Source of the DNA: Ptiloglossa arizonensis
Taxonomy: Eukaryota > Arthropoda > Insecta > Hymenoptera > Colletidae
Direction of reading: 5' to 3'
DNA length: 64,000 nucleotides
Assembly: GCF_051014685.1 (NCBI RefSeq)
Contig: NC_135055.1
Span: forward strand, 7,614,001 to 7,678,000
Shown: one piece after another, positions 53,531 through 64,000 of the stretch
How positions within the stretch are numbered: the stretch's first letter is position 1
How the letters are laid out: the number at the start of each line of letters is the position of its first letter
Translations under genes and position numbers: made by a program
Notes under the pieces: model-generated
Seen by the model: the letters and a program-made list of their open reading frames with translations, nothing else
What the model was told of the DNA's origin: nothing
Database searches by the model: none

Positions 53531-53954
53531 ACCACTGTTTTAAAGTAAAATGTAAAATATTTTTGTTAAAGAATTCTAATCGTAGTCATAAGTAAATATC
53601 CTTTTTACTTTTCTACTTTGATTGACATTTTTAGTACAGTAGGACAAATAGTAACAAACGAATGCATTCGTTTAAAGGAAAAAAATATTAATATTCTTAT
53701 ATTCATGGAAAAAAGTAATTTGAAAATTAATCATACTCAAAGTATACAATGATATATTCAAAGTATTATTTACTACTTAAATAAAGCACTATCGGAGATT
53801 AAACATTTGTATAGTGTATGAATTGTGTTATTGACGAGTTATGTAAAAAGAAAATGGATCTAACAATAGTACGAACTTACGTTCATAAAATTTGCAGCAA
53901 TTTAGAAGTTTGGATACTTCACTGTTTTTTTTTCTTTTATAACAATTATCGGAA

Positions 53955-54240
53955 TAATAAATAGTCCGAGGAATTATTCGAGAGTTATTTAATAGTGGAA
54001 TTATACGCAAATCAGATTTAGTATACGCTGATCCAATTATTTTGGTGAAAAAGAAGTCAAGTGGTTACAACATGCGAGTTCATTATCGTAAACTTAACGT
54101 CATCACAAGAAATTTTTTCTTTCTAATAATGCAATACAATTCAAAGTATACACGATATGTAAATATATAAAATACCAGTGGTTTTTATGTAACTTTTTCA
54201 TTCAAGAACGTTGATTCTGGAAACTATATTCAATCAAAGT
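53955..54240 (+). mobile_element. Ty3/gypsy-type reverse transcriptase relic
   Basis: Conceptual translation shows the start of a gypsy-type reverse transcriptase: a short helix motif, then the 'A-D-P-I-I-L-V-K-K-K' block and an 'R-x-x-Y-R-K-L-N' block, in the spacing known for the family. Stops and degeneration follow, and no YxDD box, LTR, gag, integrase or env region was seen nearby. It is a dead fragment in the spacer between BLOC1S6 and the tRNA gene. The family is clear; the subfamily is not. Confidence 0.7.
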
Positions 54241-54631
54241 AATAACTTGTCTATCGTTGATCAATGATAGCCTGATATTACATATTGTGTTCTACTATTT
54301 CAATATTTTGTAATACTTTTTAAACGAACAAAGGAACGAACGATCTTAATTGGTGGTGTTACTAGTGTTTATCGGGTTTTACTAATTTTTCAATACATCG
54401 TTGACGTATTTCAACACAGTAATAAAATGTTTAAGCTAGTTTGATTGTATTCAGATATGCGTATACGCTCATAAGGAATATTTACGAACTAATATTTTCG
54501 TTCAATGACATATATCTACATATAGTGTCAGTAGATTGTGATTAAGTACATATGATACTTTATAATATAATTGTTTGTCGATTTAGTAATCGAGTCTTTG
54601 AAAAACAATATTAGCGAAGTTGTTACCAACA

Positions 54632-54724
54632 GCTCCAGTGGCGCAATTGGTTAGCGCACGGTACTTATAAGACAGTGACTGATGAGCTATGCCGGGGTTG
54701 TGAGTTCGAGCCTCACCTGGAGCA
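54632..54724 (+). tRNA. tRNA-Ile (anticodon UAU) with intron
   Basis: The acceptor stem pairs GCTCCAG (54632-54638) with CTGGAGC (54717-54723), with discriminator A. The D arm is GCGC-AATTGGTTA-GCGC. The anticodon stem CGGTA pairs with TGCCG and the loop holds TAT. The T arm contains GTTCGAGCC (B box). The length of 93 nt against about 74 for the mature form leaves a 19-nt intron just 3' of the anticodon, as is usual for eukaryotic tRNA-Ile(UAU). It decodes AUA codons. Confidence 0.96.
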
Positions 54725-54728
54725 TATA

Positions 54729-54741
54729 TTTTTTTTTTTTT
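54729..54741 (+). terminator. RNA polymerase III terminator of tRNA-Ile
   Basis: A run of 13 T residues starting five bases after the tRNA 3' end. Confidence 0.85.
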
Positions 54742-54951
54742 CCTTTAAAATTTCTATTCCTTAATTGCATCAAACTCTCCCCCATTTATTAGGTATACCT
54801 TTCCGACGAAATTTTTCGTTAATTTTATTAATAATTGTACAAATAATAACAATAATAACTGTAAGAACAATAACGATTCTGGAGGAAAAATAAGAACACT
54901 GAGTATATTGTACATAAAATTTACTTGTATTTATTTTTTCCTGGTTTTATC

Positions 54952-56222
54952 TTATGAGAGCCGAATTGGCAAATACCAAGCATCTAATTCCGAGCAAAGT
55001 TTGAGCCCAAGCGTAAACAAGGCGACAGATGTTAATATACTTCTTATGAAAGGATCGTCTCTCAATGCACGGACGACGCAAGAAAGGGAACAGGTGCAGA
55101 TATCTTCGAAGTAACGAGTACCTTTGTTCAGCAAGTAAGTGTCTACGATGTTTTGCCTTTCTTCGAGTTTACGTATTCTGCTTTCTGTGGAAATTGTATC
55201 GTGTAAATTAAAGCGAAGCTACAATGGAAAAAACACGGTTAACAAAATTCCATGTCAATATCGTTAGAAAAAATATACTTGCTCCGTGAGATACGGCGAG
55301 GACAGGTTGAATCACATTTATCTTGAAGGTTTACAAAATCAATTCTACTGCCCGAAATTTTTTCCTCATTCGTGCCCGTTCTGCTTGGTGTTTCCATTCT
55401 TTCGCGTTCCACGAATTCGTACGACGAATGCCCCGTTTCTTCGACGATACTGGTTTCGATCAATTTGTCGGATTTTATGTCAGATAGTTGTCGAGTTGTT
55501 TCCGTTTCCCTGCTGACGGCAGTTGGCAGCGACAGACTGATACTCCCCTCCGTTGAAATCCTTGATGGTTCTAACGAATCGAAGGTTCCATGCCAATATT
55601 TCGAGTCAATCCTGCGACTTGTTTTTGAACTCGGTTATCTTCTTTACCTTCTCTTCTAGACTGTGTCGTGGACTCCGTTGTCGTTCTTGGCTCTGTGTTG
55701 GATAGTTGATTAGTTGTCTCCGTTTTTTTGGTGGAAACGATTGATGGCGACGGAATGGCACTCCTCTTTTCCTCCACCTTTGCAGATACTAACGACGAAT
55801 TGAACGTTTTAAGCCAATACTTTGAATCTTATCTACGATTCTGTTAATTTACCTTTTCTGGTAGAAACATGGTCACGTTCTTCTAGCTCTGCGTCCAGCC
55901 ATTCCTCCTCTGTATAATGAAGATCGAAGTCATCATCGGTCACCCGTTGCCCTCGGTTGTCGTTTCGAGGATTCAAGCTTACGCTCGTAATTTCATGGTT
56001 AAAATCTTCAATACTCGAAGGAAGTTGTTTGTTCCAAATCCACGGCGCCTGGATAACTAGAAACCTCGTTGATTATCACAGAACAATGGTTCACATCGAA
56101 GTAAACAAGCACGCAAGATAAGGTAGGAAATTTTATGGAAAACATAATAGATGCGCGCGAGTCATACCTACTTTTTTCAGCTCCTCTCTCACTATGGGAC
56201 ACGAGGCCTTACATTTAGGCAT
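54952..56222 (-). CDS. Unrecognised five-exon gene with C-terminal hydrophobic segment
   Basis: I do not recognise this protein. A consistent minus-strand model, in transcription order, is 56168-56222, 55853-56056, 55648-55788, 55335-55570, 54952-55218. All junctions agree in phase (1,1,1,0), giving 300 residues. Visible parts: a short Cys/Lys start (MPKCKASCPIVREELKK), an acidic stretch (TDDDFDLHYTEEEWLDAELE), a Ser/Thr/Glu-rich linker, a short charged helix (STESRIRKLEERQN), then a hydrophobic segment near residues 269-288 (ILTSVALFTLGLKL) followed by about a dozen residues, as in a tail-anchored membrane protein. The last donor (TTT then GTAAAC) is weak; without it exon 4 runs on to a stop at 55239. 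It is divergent from IQCK, with about 130 bases between its ATG and the first possible IQCK reading frame. Confidence 0.6.
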
Positions 56223-56477
56223 TTAAACGAGTTTTGATGGCCGCTTAGAAAATTATCGCGCTTTTAATAGAAGTTCCATAATTGAATTTTCGATCGAGAA
56301 ACCTCGACACAATTTTGTTGATCGTTTGACCGCTCGTTATCGCGTTGCCACAGATTGACAAATGATTTTCGCACATTCAATTATCCTTTTAAGAATATTG
56401 CTCGTATCATTCGCTTCGCAAAACCGAAACATTCGGATCGAAAATTATATCCGCTTCGCATCAGAGGATGTCCACGG
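56223..56477. promoter_or_regulatory. Candidate bidirectional promoter between the unknown gene and IQCK
   Basis: The two genes are divergent and their first coding bases lie about 255 bases apart. No clear TATA box was seen. Shared control is inferred from spacing only. Confidence 0.35.
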
Positions 56478-57688
56478 ATGTGTACCAAATTACCAAAAGA
56501 AAATCATGAAACAAGCATTTATAAAACCGAATACTCGAATGTAGATATTAACAATCCGAGTTCAGTCTGTTTGCAAAACGATGACTCGAATGTACGTTGT
56601 GAATATCGCAGAAACGATAAAGAGAAGACGTTAGCTGTTCGAGAAAAGGATCAGTCGTCGTCAAATTATCTTGAACAAAGGGTTTTTCGATTGTTATTAC
56701 CTGCGTTGGAAGAAACGTTGAACGAAGCCTCTAAGTGGAACATTCTTTGGGTATCACATACATACTTTCTCTTTTACTTTATTCTAGTTACATCGAAACA
56801 AGTACGAACAATTTAAGCAACTTGTTCAACACTGCACATACTTGTATGTACATTGTCGTATGAAAAAATTGTAGGTTCAAAAATGTCGTTTCAATGGTCT
56901 CGATTATCTCGCGGAGAGTTTATGGAATCATAATTCGCGACGATCAAAGACGTTTTCATCCCGATTGAATGCATTCGATATTCCAGTATTTAAGCAATGG
57001 TTGCGTCTACGGTAGGCGAAGAAAACGATTTTTAGGTTTATCGAAATCTTGGCTGTTATTTTGGTTTATCATTTATCACCACTGCTAGGATGCCTTATCC
57101 GAAATCGTGGTTGTGGTCCAAAGACGAGGCGGCATTGTACTTGCAACGATACGTTCGTGGCTGGCTCGTGAGAAAACGCACGGATGTTCAGGAAATGAGG
57201 CAATTTTGGAAGGTGAACGTTCGAAACACGATGTGTATCGTATTAGACCGTTTCTTTATATCCACCATACCATATAAAATACTATACCATATCATACCAT
57301 ATTATACCATACAACACCATATCACGTCATATTATATTACATTGTTACATTCTATATTGTATTACAATTTTATCAAATGGTTTATTGGTATGATCCACAA
57401 CATTAGGATATTGCTGCCAGAAATTGATCTGGAATGCAAACGAGCTGCACTGTTCAGCAGCGTAAAATGCGTATGTTAGGTATGCATTTTTAAATATTTC
57501 ACCTAAATTTGAATGCAATAATCATAGATTTAACGTACTCACAGGTGAAGTACAGATTAATGATGATTATGGGACAATGGATGCTGATTCAGTTTGCTGC
57601 AAAAAATATCGTTGGATGGTTTATGCGAATAAAGCAAGTAACAAAACACAAAAGTGAAGGATATAATTTAAACTGGCTAAAGTGTTGA
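56478..57688 (+). CDS. IQCK: IQ motif-containing protein K-like
   Basis: Calmodulin-binding-type IQ protein; IQCK relatives are mostly associated with cilia and sperm (family knowledge, tentative). Exons 56478-56750, 56875-57011, 57089-57212 and 57545-57688 join in frame to 225 residues. Matches to the family: YLEQRVFRLLLPALEETLNE, CRFNGLDYLAESLWNHN, IPVFKQWLRLRMPYPKSWL, and the IQ segment DEAALYLQRYVRGWLVRKR followed by VQEMRQFW. The N-terminus is uncertain: 56478 is the first ATG in frame, but the frame is open back to 56355 without an ATG, so an upstream exon may supply the start. The C-terminus is short compared with vertebrates. The gene runs towards mRpS34, whose stop lies 86 bases beyond its own. 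Confidence 0.82.
57270..57345 (+). repeat. ACCATAT-type tandem repeat in IQCK intron 3
   Basis: Imperfect units of CCATA(T)/TACCATA repeated about eight times inside the intron 57213-57544. Confidence 0.8.
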
Positions 57689-57726
57689 TTCGTGAATTAG
57701 TTTGGGTGTATGAAAAACATTCCACC

Positions 57727-57732
57727 TTTATT
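57727..57732 (-). terminator. Poly(A) signal of mRpS34
   Basis: TTTATT on plus, AATAAA on minus, 43 bases downstream of the TGA stop. Confidence 0.7.
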
Positions 57733-57774
57733 AAATTATAAGATTAGACATGTGTATATAGTATCAAGGCGAAT

Positions 57775-58450
57775 TCACGACTCTCGTTCTTTATGTTTAA
57801 TATTTGGATATAAAGTTTGCCTTTTCATTGTCTCGATATTGATCATAGGAGTTTCATTCTCTTCTGCGGGTCTGTAATATCTAACACCTTTTGAACAATA
57901 TCGAAGCTCTAGTTTTGGTGTGTCGACAAAAGGTTCTCCCGATTGTTTTGCCTGGCGAATCAAAATTTCTTTTAGAAGAGGTGGAAATTCCATTGTCCTT
58001 GGCACAGTCCTTACAGTTGGTTGTGTATTCGCGTTCAGATAACGTGCCTCTTGATCTTTTGGTATCAGAATATAATCTGCTTTATAGCTTACCGAATCTA
58101 TCTGAACGGGTTTCTCTGACGTTTTACCTCGAAAAGTCCTTTGAACGAGAGCCACCACTTTTCGTGAGATCTGCAATACACGAATTCATTTTAGTATGTA
58201 CATCGATTACATCTTGTTTTCATGCTGGTATTGAGAAGTAGAGATAATCAAGAAAACTTACGTGAGGATTATCGTTGACATTTGGTAGTGCAGCTACTTT
58301 TAGTATTTTCATGTAACATGCTTCCGGATATCTTTGATACTGACTTCGTATTACAATTCTATTTACTCCATGATTTTTTAAATTTCCCAAAATTTCCCAC
58401 AGGGATTTTCCTTTGAAAGTGGTTGTCCGGCCAATATACTTTATCGGCAT
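57775..58450 (-). CDS. mRpS34: Mitochondrial ribosomal protein S34
   Basis: Component of the mitochondrial small ribosomal subunit (known role). Two minus-strand exons, 58262-58450 and 57775-58170, join in phase 0 to 194 residues, near the usual insect length. Recognised from the N-terminal block MPIKYIGRTTTFKGKSLWEI followed by NLKNHGVNRIVIRSQ, the central RTFRGKTSEKPVQID and SYKADYILIPKDQEARY, and the TMEFPPLLKEIL motif. The start is the ATG opening the conserved N-terminal block. A consensus poly(A) signal (AATAAA on the minus strand) lies at 57727-57732, about 43 bases past the stop and close to the end of IQCK. Confidence 0.9.
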
Positions 58451-60240
58451 TTTACGAATTATCTAAAGAAAAGAATTGTAGTCTAACCTCTTTCCTCGGC
58501 CACAAAATCGTTATACGTGCCGTAAGGAACGTAGCGACACGATGAGACAAATCTGACACTATAGTGTTAAATTTGTATTGGATGGAGTTATCGTATTCTC
58601 GTTTATTGCTGTAAAATAAAATTTACAATATTAAAAATAAAAAATAATTATGAACGGAAATAATTGTTTGTTTCGTTACGCACTCTACGTTTAACCATAA
58701 ACAAAGTATAACATAGGTATAACATATAAACATAGACAAGGTATAGACTAGACCGAATCAGGTAAGCTAAATTTTGCTGCTTAGATTTCTGACCGGAAGT
58801 AGGAGAAGGTAACATAGTGAAAATCGCCCAACTCCTTTCCGTATCGTGCACTGAAGGCATTAGAGTGGGGCAGCTCGCGCTGTACCTTGCGTTCGAAGTG
58901 AATCAATTGAAGTTCATTATTTGTAATACAGCTAAATTACTAAATGCACAAAAAATACAATGAAAGACTAATTCAATTATTAACACCTGTTATTTTAGTA
59001 CTTTATTTCTTTTTTTATAAATAATAATTGAAAAACGAGTGCCTATGCGAAGATAACCGGACAAATTTAACGAGTTTACTAAGGCTTGGAGAAAAGCTCA
59101 TAAAAACTAAACTAAGAATAATATTTAAAAAATTTTAAATGCAGCGTATTGCGGAAGAAATGGAGGGTAATGTAATGCCAATTGTATTTCAATACTTATT
59201 GAAAATCATATAATAACATCAATATAAACTATGATGAAAAACGTAGAAACAAGTTTCTCTTCTGCAAACAATATTTGCATTAATCATCGTTTGATTACAG
59301 TTTTATGTAGGTTACGTAGAATGAAATATAAGTATTTCATTTTCAATCATTGTGCATTACCTAATGCACGGTAAGCGTCAGATACCCTGTTTAAGCTGCG
59401 GTGGGATGTATTTTCTATTCCTGCGTATTGTTCCGGTTAAGAATTTTTTAAATTCCTTTGCAATGAAATTAGACCGTTTATAACATTTTATATATTTATT
59501 TTGAGGTAGAGCTTTTTCGCAATGAGAAGAACAAGGCACGGATCGCGCACGCAACGATATATCGTCGTTTGGCACTAAAAGGGTTAACCTCTATCGAACA
59601 GAGCGGAGGTTAAGGAAAGAAGCCATCTACGAGTCCTCGGAAAAAGGTTGCTTTCCGGCGGAAGTCGTTCCGACAACCAACCGAATAGCTCTGTCCAAGC
59701 AAAGTACATTACCAAAACTTTGTGCGACACTTTAATGTATAACCTTTATAACGTTACACATTATTTATAAATAACAAGATTTCTTCTATATTATTCACCC
59801 ACGAAAAGAAACAGAGCGTGTTTACATCCCCACTCCTGTCGTATTATTAAAAATAATATAACCCCGTTTATACTCATTTATATCTGGATAAATTTTATAT
59901 AATTACAAACTATACAAAAACAAGTCCTATCAAAATTAAAAGAAGTATAATCTTTACATTTTCTTACATTATGAATTCTCTTAGGAGCTACTGTCGTTTG
60001 AATTTCGCAGGAATGTAATGCTGCTGACTTTGCAGTATCACTTCCTTGATTCAGTGTTAAATTTATTATAAATCAAGTTTTAATAATTAGGATATATAAT
60101 GTTGAAAATGCGGCTGTTTAGTTCGAGTTAGTTACGGGGAACGATTCGAAGTTGCGTCCCTATGAAACAGTTCCTCGGCAAATTTGTAATGTAAGAAAAT
60201 ATAAAAATTATGAATGTAAATTGTAATTATATAGAGTTTA
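58451..60240. other. Spacer after mRpS34
   Basis: No supported gene. A piggyBac-type terminus (TTAACCCTTTTAGTGCCAAA, reverse strand) lies at 59568-59587. Confidence 0.5.
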
Positions 60241-60369
60241 TCTTGATAGAAATGAGTATAAGGGGATTTATATCATTTTTAAGAAATACAAATTAGTTCT
60301 TTTCACTATAAATAATTTTCAAAATATTAATGATTATTATGCATATTGAATTGTATTCATTTTTTGAAG

Positions 60370-60425
60370 GTATCAAACAAGTATCGATACTTTTGTGAAG
60401 TATCAAACAGGTATCGATACTTTTG
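60370..60425. repeat. Two 26-bp direct repeats with palindromic ATCGAT core
   Basis: GTATCAAACAAGTATCGATA and AGTATCAAACAGGTATCGAT, each followed by CTTTTG, 30 bases apart; hAT-like words. Confidence 0.7.
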
Positions 60426-60589
60426 ATCATCTTTGACTTAAAAAGTCGGATCAAAACAATATATCGTAGGTACATAGGCGGTATAATAAGTATCCGTAAT
60501 TAGGGGAAAAAGACGCATTTGTTTTGTTATTTTTTCTTATCTAGTTTTCATACTAGATCTTCTACTAGATTATCTATAGTTCAATACAC

Positions 60590-60830
60590 TTAGTTCAGCG
60601 AAATTTTAACTGTTTTAAGCCACCTAAAAAGTAGGTTTCATTGAACTCTGCAAAATGGACCTCTGTTTAGCCAAACTATTTTTTCAGATTTGGCAACAAA
60701 AAGAAATCACAGGCAGCCAAATCTGGAGAATAGAGTGGACGAGGCAGCAATTCGTAACATAATCCGACTATTTTTACTGTAAAAATTACGAATTAGTTGC
60801 GACAAAATACAACTAGTTTTCTACGCTTTC
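60590..60830 (-). pseudogene. Mariner transposase relic (catalytic D motif region)
   Basis: The minus strand reads LCYELLPRPLYSPDLAACDF then FLLPNLKK, the segment around the last catalytic Asp of mariner (YSPDLAPCDFFLF in the family), followed by frameshifts and stops. Confidence 0.7.
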
Positions 60831-62009
60831 CACTACGCTGAAGTAATTCTTGAATGAAGTGATCTATTACTAAAATATCTCTGACCGAGCAATTTTGTTC
60901 AGACTTTAGATTAATATTATTCTTAACTATGGTCATTTACGACTACAACGCTGGTTATAATCGTTGTACATATGAATCTACTACAAGTCTGCAAAATATC
61001 ATTAAAATCGATGAGGATCAGGTCTGACATTCTCCTTGTCAGACTCGCTCTCACCTTCATAGGGCAAGAGTGAATCAGAAATGGTGGGGAGAGCGGTCAG
61101 TTCTCCGCGTATAGGTGAAACGTAGCTCCCAATGAAGAAACACTTTAAATACACAAACCGTTGGGGTGGCTTGAATGGAATACAAGTCTATCCGGAGCGT
61201 TCAAGGAGAGTTCGGTCGAGGGAGAAACAATGTGATAATTAAGTCGTCGCAAAGAAGGGAAATTTCGCCAAAATAGTGGTGAAGTTTGTTTTTATTAGTT
61301 TCGCTCGCGTTGTTAAAAGTACGGACGTTTTGAACAAGATTACGGATCACTGGGCGAAAATGCTCGTGAATATGTCGTTGATCGGTGTCTCTATACTGTG
61401 CCTGTTTACGTGTAAGTAAATGTAAACATCTCATACGTGTACAGTACATTATTGTCCTGTCAATGGGCGCTACTTTTATCGTAACAATATCTTTTTACTC
61501 TTTAATATTGGACGCGCTGCACCATCGACTGCATAACATCACGCAGTCTATTGTGCCTTTTCGTCGATTCGATTGGAATACCAATCGAGGAGGCAGCAAA
61601 ATAACAGAGGGGTAACAGAGAAGCGTGGAAATGCGAATGCAGTGGAATAGGTATCTCTTCCCCCCCTTTCCTTTTCTCACCTATTAGGCCCCCACTTTTC
61701 CAACTTTTGTTTGCTTCGCGAAACCATCAGTTTTCCTTGTACCAACGCACAAATTTGTTACTCGCGTTAAAGTGTACTTGTCCGATGATTATCGTCACAA
61801 TACGTGTCCGATAAACGTTAAGTGGTTCATTCGCACTTTTAAGTTCAGATGTCGAAATTCGATTAGCTTAGTTTAATCGAATCCTTGTATCAGATGGGAG
61901 GGAAAATTTTGTCGCTTTTTTTTTTTAGAAAAACAAAAATGATTACTATCACTTATTTGTTAAAATTGATTCTAAAATGTGATTTCCCTCGTCAGTTTAG
62001 ACTGTTTGT

Positions 62010-62290
62010 CGTCACTCTGGTAGCTTTCTCACTGCCCTAGAGAAAAAGTCCTCGCTTTTTGTCGTGAAAAATGTTTCCACTGACATGTTGACACATTCGA
62101 AGATTACGTATTCGATTCCCATTAAGAAAGTTTCCCAGAGATCTGAATAAGCGATAGTCCGATGGTGCAATATCCGGTGAATAGAGAAGGTGAGGCGAAA
62201 TTTTCTAATCAATCTCTGATAGTTTTTGAGTGATCTTCTTTGTCACATGTGGTCTAGTATTGTAACAATGATAGGTGACACTTTTTCTTT
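62010..62290 (-). pseudogene. Second, different mariner transposase relic
   Basis: The minus strand reads NTRPHVTKKITQKLSE, then YSPDIAPSDYRLFRSLG, then RAVRKLPE, which covers two of the three catalytic positions and the C-terminus of an irritans-type mariner, with at least two frame breaks and a stop. The flank 62410-62490 resembles 60296-60366. Confidence 0.72.
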
Positions 62291-62806
62291 TTGCCAAAGA
62301 CGGACGCTTACGTTAAATTTCTGTCTCCGAATGCTCTAATTAGAAACAATAACGATCAGCAATGACAGTTTCACCTTCTTTCAGTAACTCATAATAGAGT
62401 ATTCCTTTGGTTCCAACAAATTGGTTCTTTTCACTACAAATAATTTTTCAAGTATGAACGATTATTACGAATATAAAATGAAACTCATTTTTTCATTACG
62501 AAAAACTTATCGAATCAGAGATAGTATTTAAATAGGAACGAAATTATTTTGTTTCTTGATAGCTAGCATTTGATTAGTAGGCTACGCCAATGACGCAGTA
62601 TTCTCTCTCACTCTGTCTCGTTACGGTCACCGTTGATCTTCCGATGCACCCCCGTCAGTCTTTGTCACCATCTTTGACCAATGGCGATTCTCACTTGCAA
62701 TCGTAGGCGTGGCAATGGACTATGGGCGGAGCCAGAATGTAAACACGTTGTGCCTTCTTTTCGTAAGCGGATAATACCTACAACCCAAAGTGTGTACAAA
62801 AGTAGG

Positions 62807-62816
62807 TATAAAAAAG
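62807..62816 (+). promoter_or_regulatory. TATA-box candidate for the APCDD1-like gene
   Basis: TATAAAAAAG about 95 bases upstream of the ATG at 62902, allowing a start site near 62837 and a short leader. Position and match fit an insect TATA promoter. Confidence 0.5.
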
Positions 62817-62901
62817 CGACAGAAGTTTCCCTTGCACCTAATATAAAATACCAGGGGTGGTCAGAAGAGACGTAATACGACTAGAACGTTGACGACGAAG
62901 A

Positions 62902-63908
62902 ATGAAAAGATCGGTGGTGTCTGGTTTAATCGTTGTTTCGGTTATTTTCCTTAGGCCTAGATTGTACAGTTTTTCTAGAATTGGAAAGGGAGGAGAGTCG
63001 ATGCGATTCGATAATGAAAGAAATTGCTTCCGAAGACAGAGCAACCGTAACGGACGACACGCCAACCAGGTTACATTCAACCTGGTTATCGGAAGTGTAA
63101 GTATTTTTAATTTTTTTATCGAAATAAATTGGCAAACGTGGATCGTTTCAAATTGTTTCTCCAGATGCGAGATACATACCGGGCCTGAATACATCGTAAG
63201 GAAATATAGCTTTTTCGCAAACGGCACGTTTCTTTTGTTACGATACTATTATGCCGAAGAATCGTGCAGTATTGCAACGTACACTATCGTAGCGCGTGGT
63301 TCTATCGAAATCTCGTCAACCTCTGTCAAGGTACCAGGTGCCACCGAAGCTAAGTTTCAATTGGACTCGATACGTTTGATACCATTTAACAGACAGGTAA
63401 ACCAGATCATCGTTTCGTTGTTACAATTATTTACGTTGTCCAGTTTTTGCGACACGTTCGGTTCGGTTGGTCGCGTTTTCAGGTCGCTCATAAATTTGGA
63501 CGTAGATTGAACGCGAGTTGCGGTGGGATCGAAACAAAATGGCGTACCTATACCGCGCAACTGATCTACGAAAGACGAACGATCGATGTTTCGTTAAATA
63601 CGAGTCTTCACGACCACGGATTGAACTCGAATTCTTTTCAAAGCCGTTTGCCACGATCGAGGAACCGAGGCACGTTAGACTGCCTAGAATTCCTCGGGAT
63701 TGAGTTCACCGAACTCATGTTGCTCCGAGTCGAGAAGAGACGATTCGATTTCCCGCTAAACTCCGATCCAACGAACGCGAACAAAACACGAATAAGGGTC
63801 GAACTACTGCTTGGTGGACTTGGACAAAATAGACGTTCTGGAAAACCAGTCACAGGATCGCAAAAACCGAATCGGTTGCAATCTGCAGCCTTGGTACGCG
63901 CCGATACG
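62902..63908 (+). CDS. APCDD1-like secreted/membrane protein, 5' part
   Basis: APCDD1 proteins are cell-surface inhibitors of Wnt signalling (known for vertebrates). Supported exons: about 62955-63096, 63165-63396, 63483-63908. They carry one APCDD1 domain: CDSIMKEIASEDR, TWLSEVCEIHTGPEYIVRKY, FFANGTFLLLRYYY, YTIVARGSIEI, GATEAKFQLDSI, KFGRRLNASCGG and TELMLLRVEKRRF. The donor at 63096 is a perfect GTAAGT, the 68-base intron ends in TTTCTCCAG, and the frame stays open to the donor at 63908; the second domain would lie beyond the window. An ATG at 62902 starts a good signal peptide (MKRSVVSGLIVVSVI) but is one base out of frame with the exon that follows; see findings. Alternatively, that ATG is chance and the exon starts by splicing at 62955. 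Confidence 0.82.
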
Positions 63909-64000
63909 GTAAGAATGCAAACATTGGGCTCGTTGTTAAAAGAAGTGATATCGAATTACACCTCCCCTCTACAGTATTCTATCATCATCAATGTCCAATA

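Noticed and set aside
59340..59587. TTAACCCTTTTAGTGCCAAA-type MITE
   Set aside because: Right terminus convincing, left terminus not found.
1..64000. CRISPR arrays, bacterial operons or defence systems
   Set aside because: The sequence is insect nuclear DNA; no regularly spaced repeat arrays or bacterial genes were seen.

Overview
This 64 kb window is AT-rich eukaryotic nuclear DNA from an insect, most likely a bee or another hymenopteran. The evidence is split genes with short GT-AG introns, a tRNA-Ile(UAU) carrying an intron, insect orthologues in every coding block, and a litter of decayed mariner/Tc1, pogo/Tigger, TTAA-target (piggyBac-type), hAT-like, LINE and gypsy-type copies. Naming the order is inference. 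I recognised the proteins by eye; no database search was run.

Layout. Positions 1-31718 hold no gene I can name. They contain at least eight transposon relics or MITEs, a GC-rich patch (14340-14730), and one orphan candidate exon on the minus strand (6012-6167). Because the first Liprin-alpha exon seen (31719) starts mid-protein, much of this stretch may be a long first intron of that gene.

Positions 31719-43799 carry Liprin-alpha (synaptic active-zone scaffold, + strand): 21 constitutive exons plus one optional exon, in frame throughout, ending with three SAM domains and a stop. The region 43800-50013 has no gene and is probably a long 3' UTR plus spacer with microsatellites.

Positions 50014-58450 form a compact cluster of small genes: POFUT2 (+), BLOC1S6/pallidin (-), a gypsy-type reverse-transcriptase relic, tRNA-Ile(UAU) (+), an unrecognised five-exon gene (-), IQCK-like (+) and mRpS34 (-). 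Pairs POFUT2/BLOC1S6 and IQCK/mRpS34 are convergent with very short gaps. The unrecognised gene and IQCK are divergent and may share a promoter.

Positions 58451-62800 hold mariner relics and a candidate core promoter. From 62902 to the window end lies the 5' part of an APCDD1-like (Wnt-inhibitor family) gene, whose signal peptide appears one base out of frame with the rest.

The genes do not form a shared pathway, as expected for an insect chromosome segment. I saw no novel defence, CRISPR-like or operon-like system. The most unusual items are the transposons with long terminal inverted repeats, the splice-site oddities in Liprin-alpha, the unidentified minus-strand gene, and the apparent frameshift in the APCDD1-like gene.
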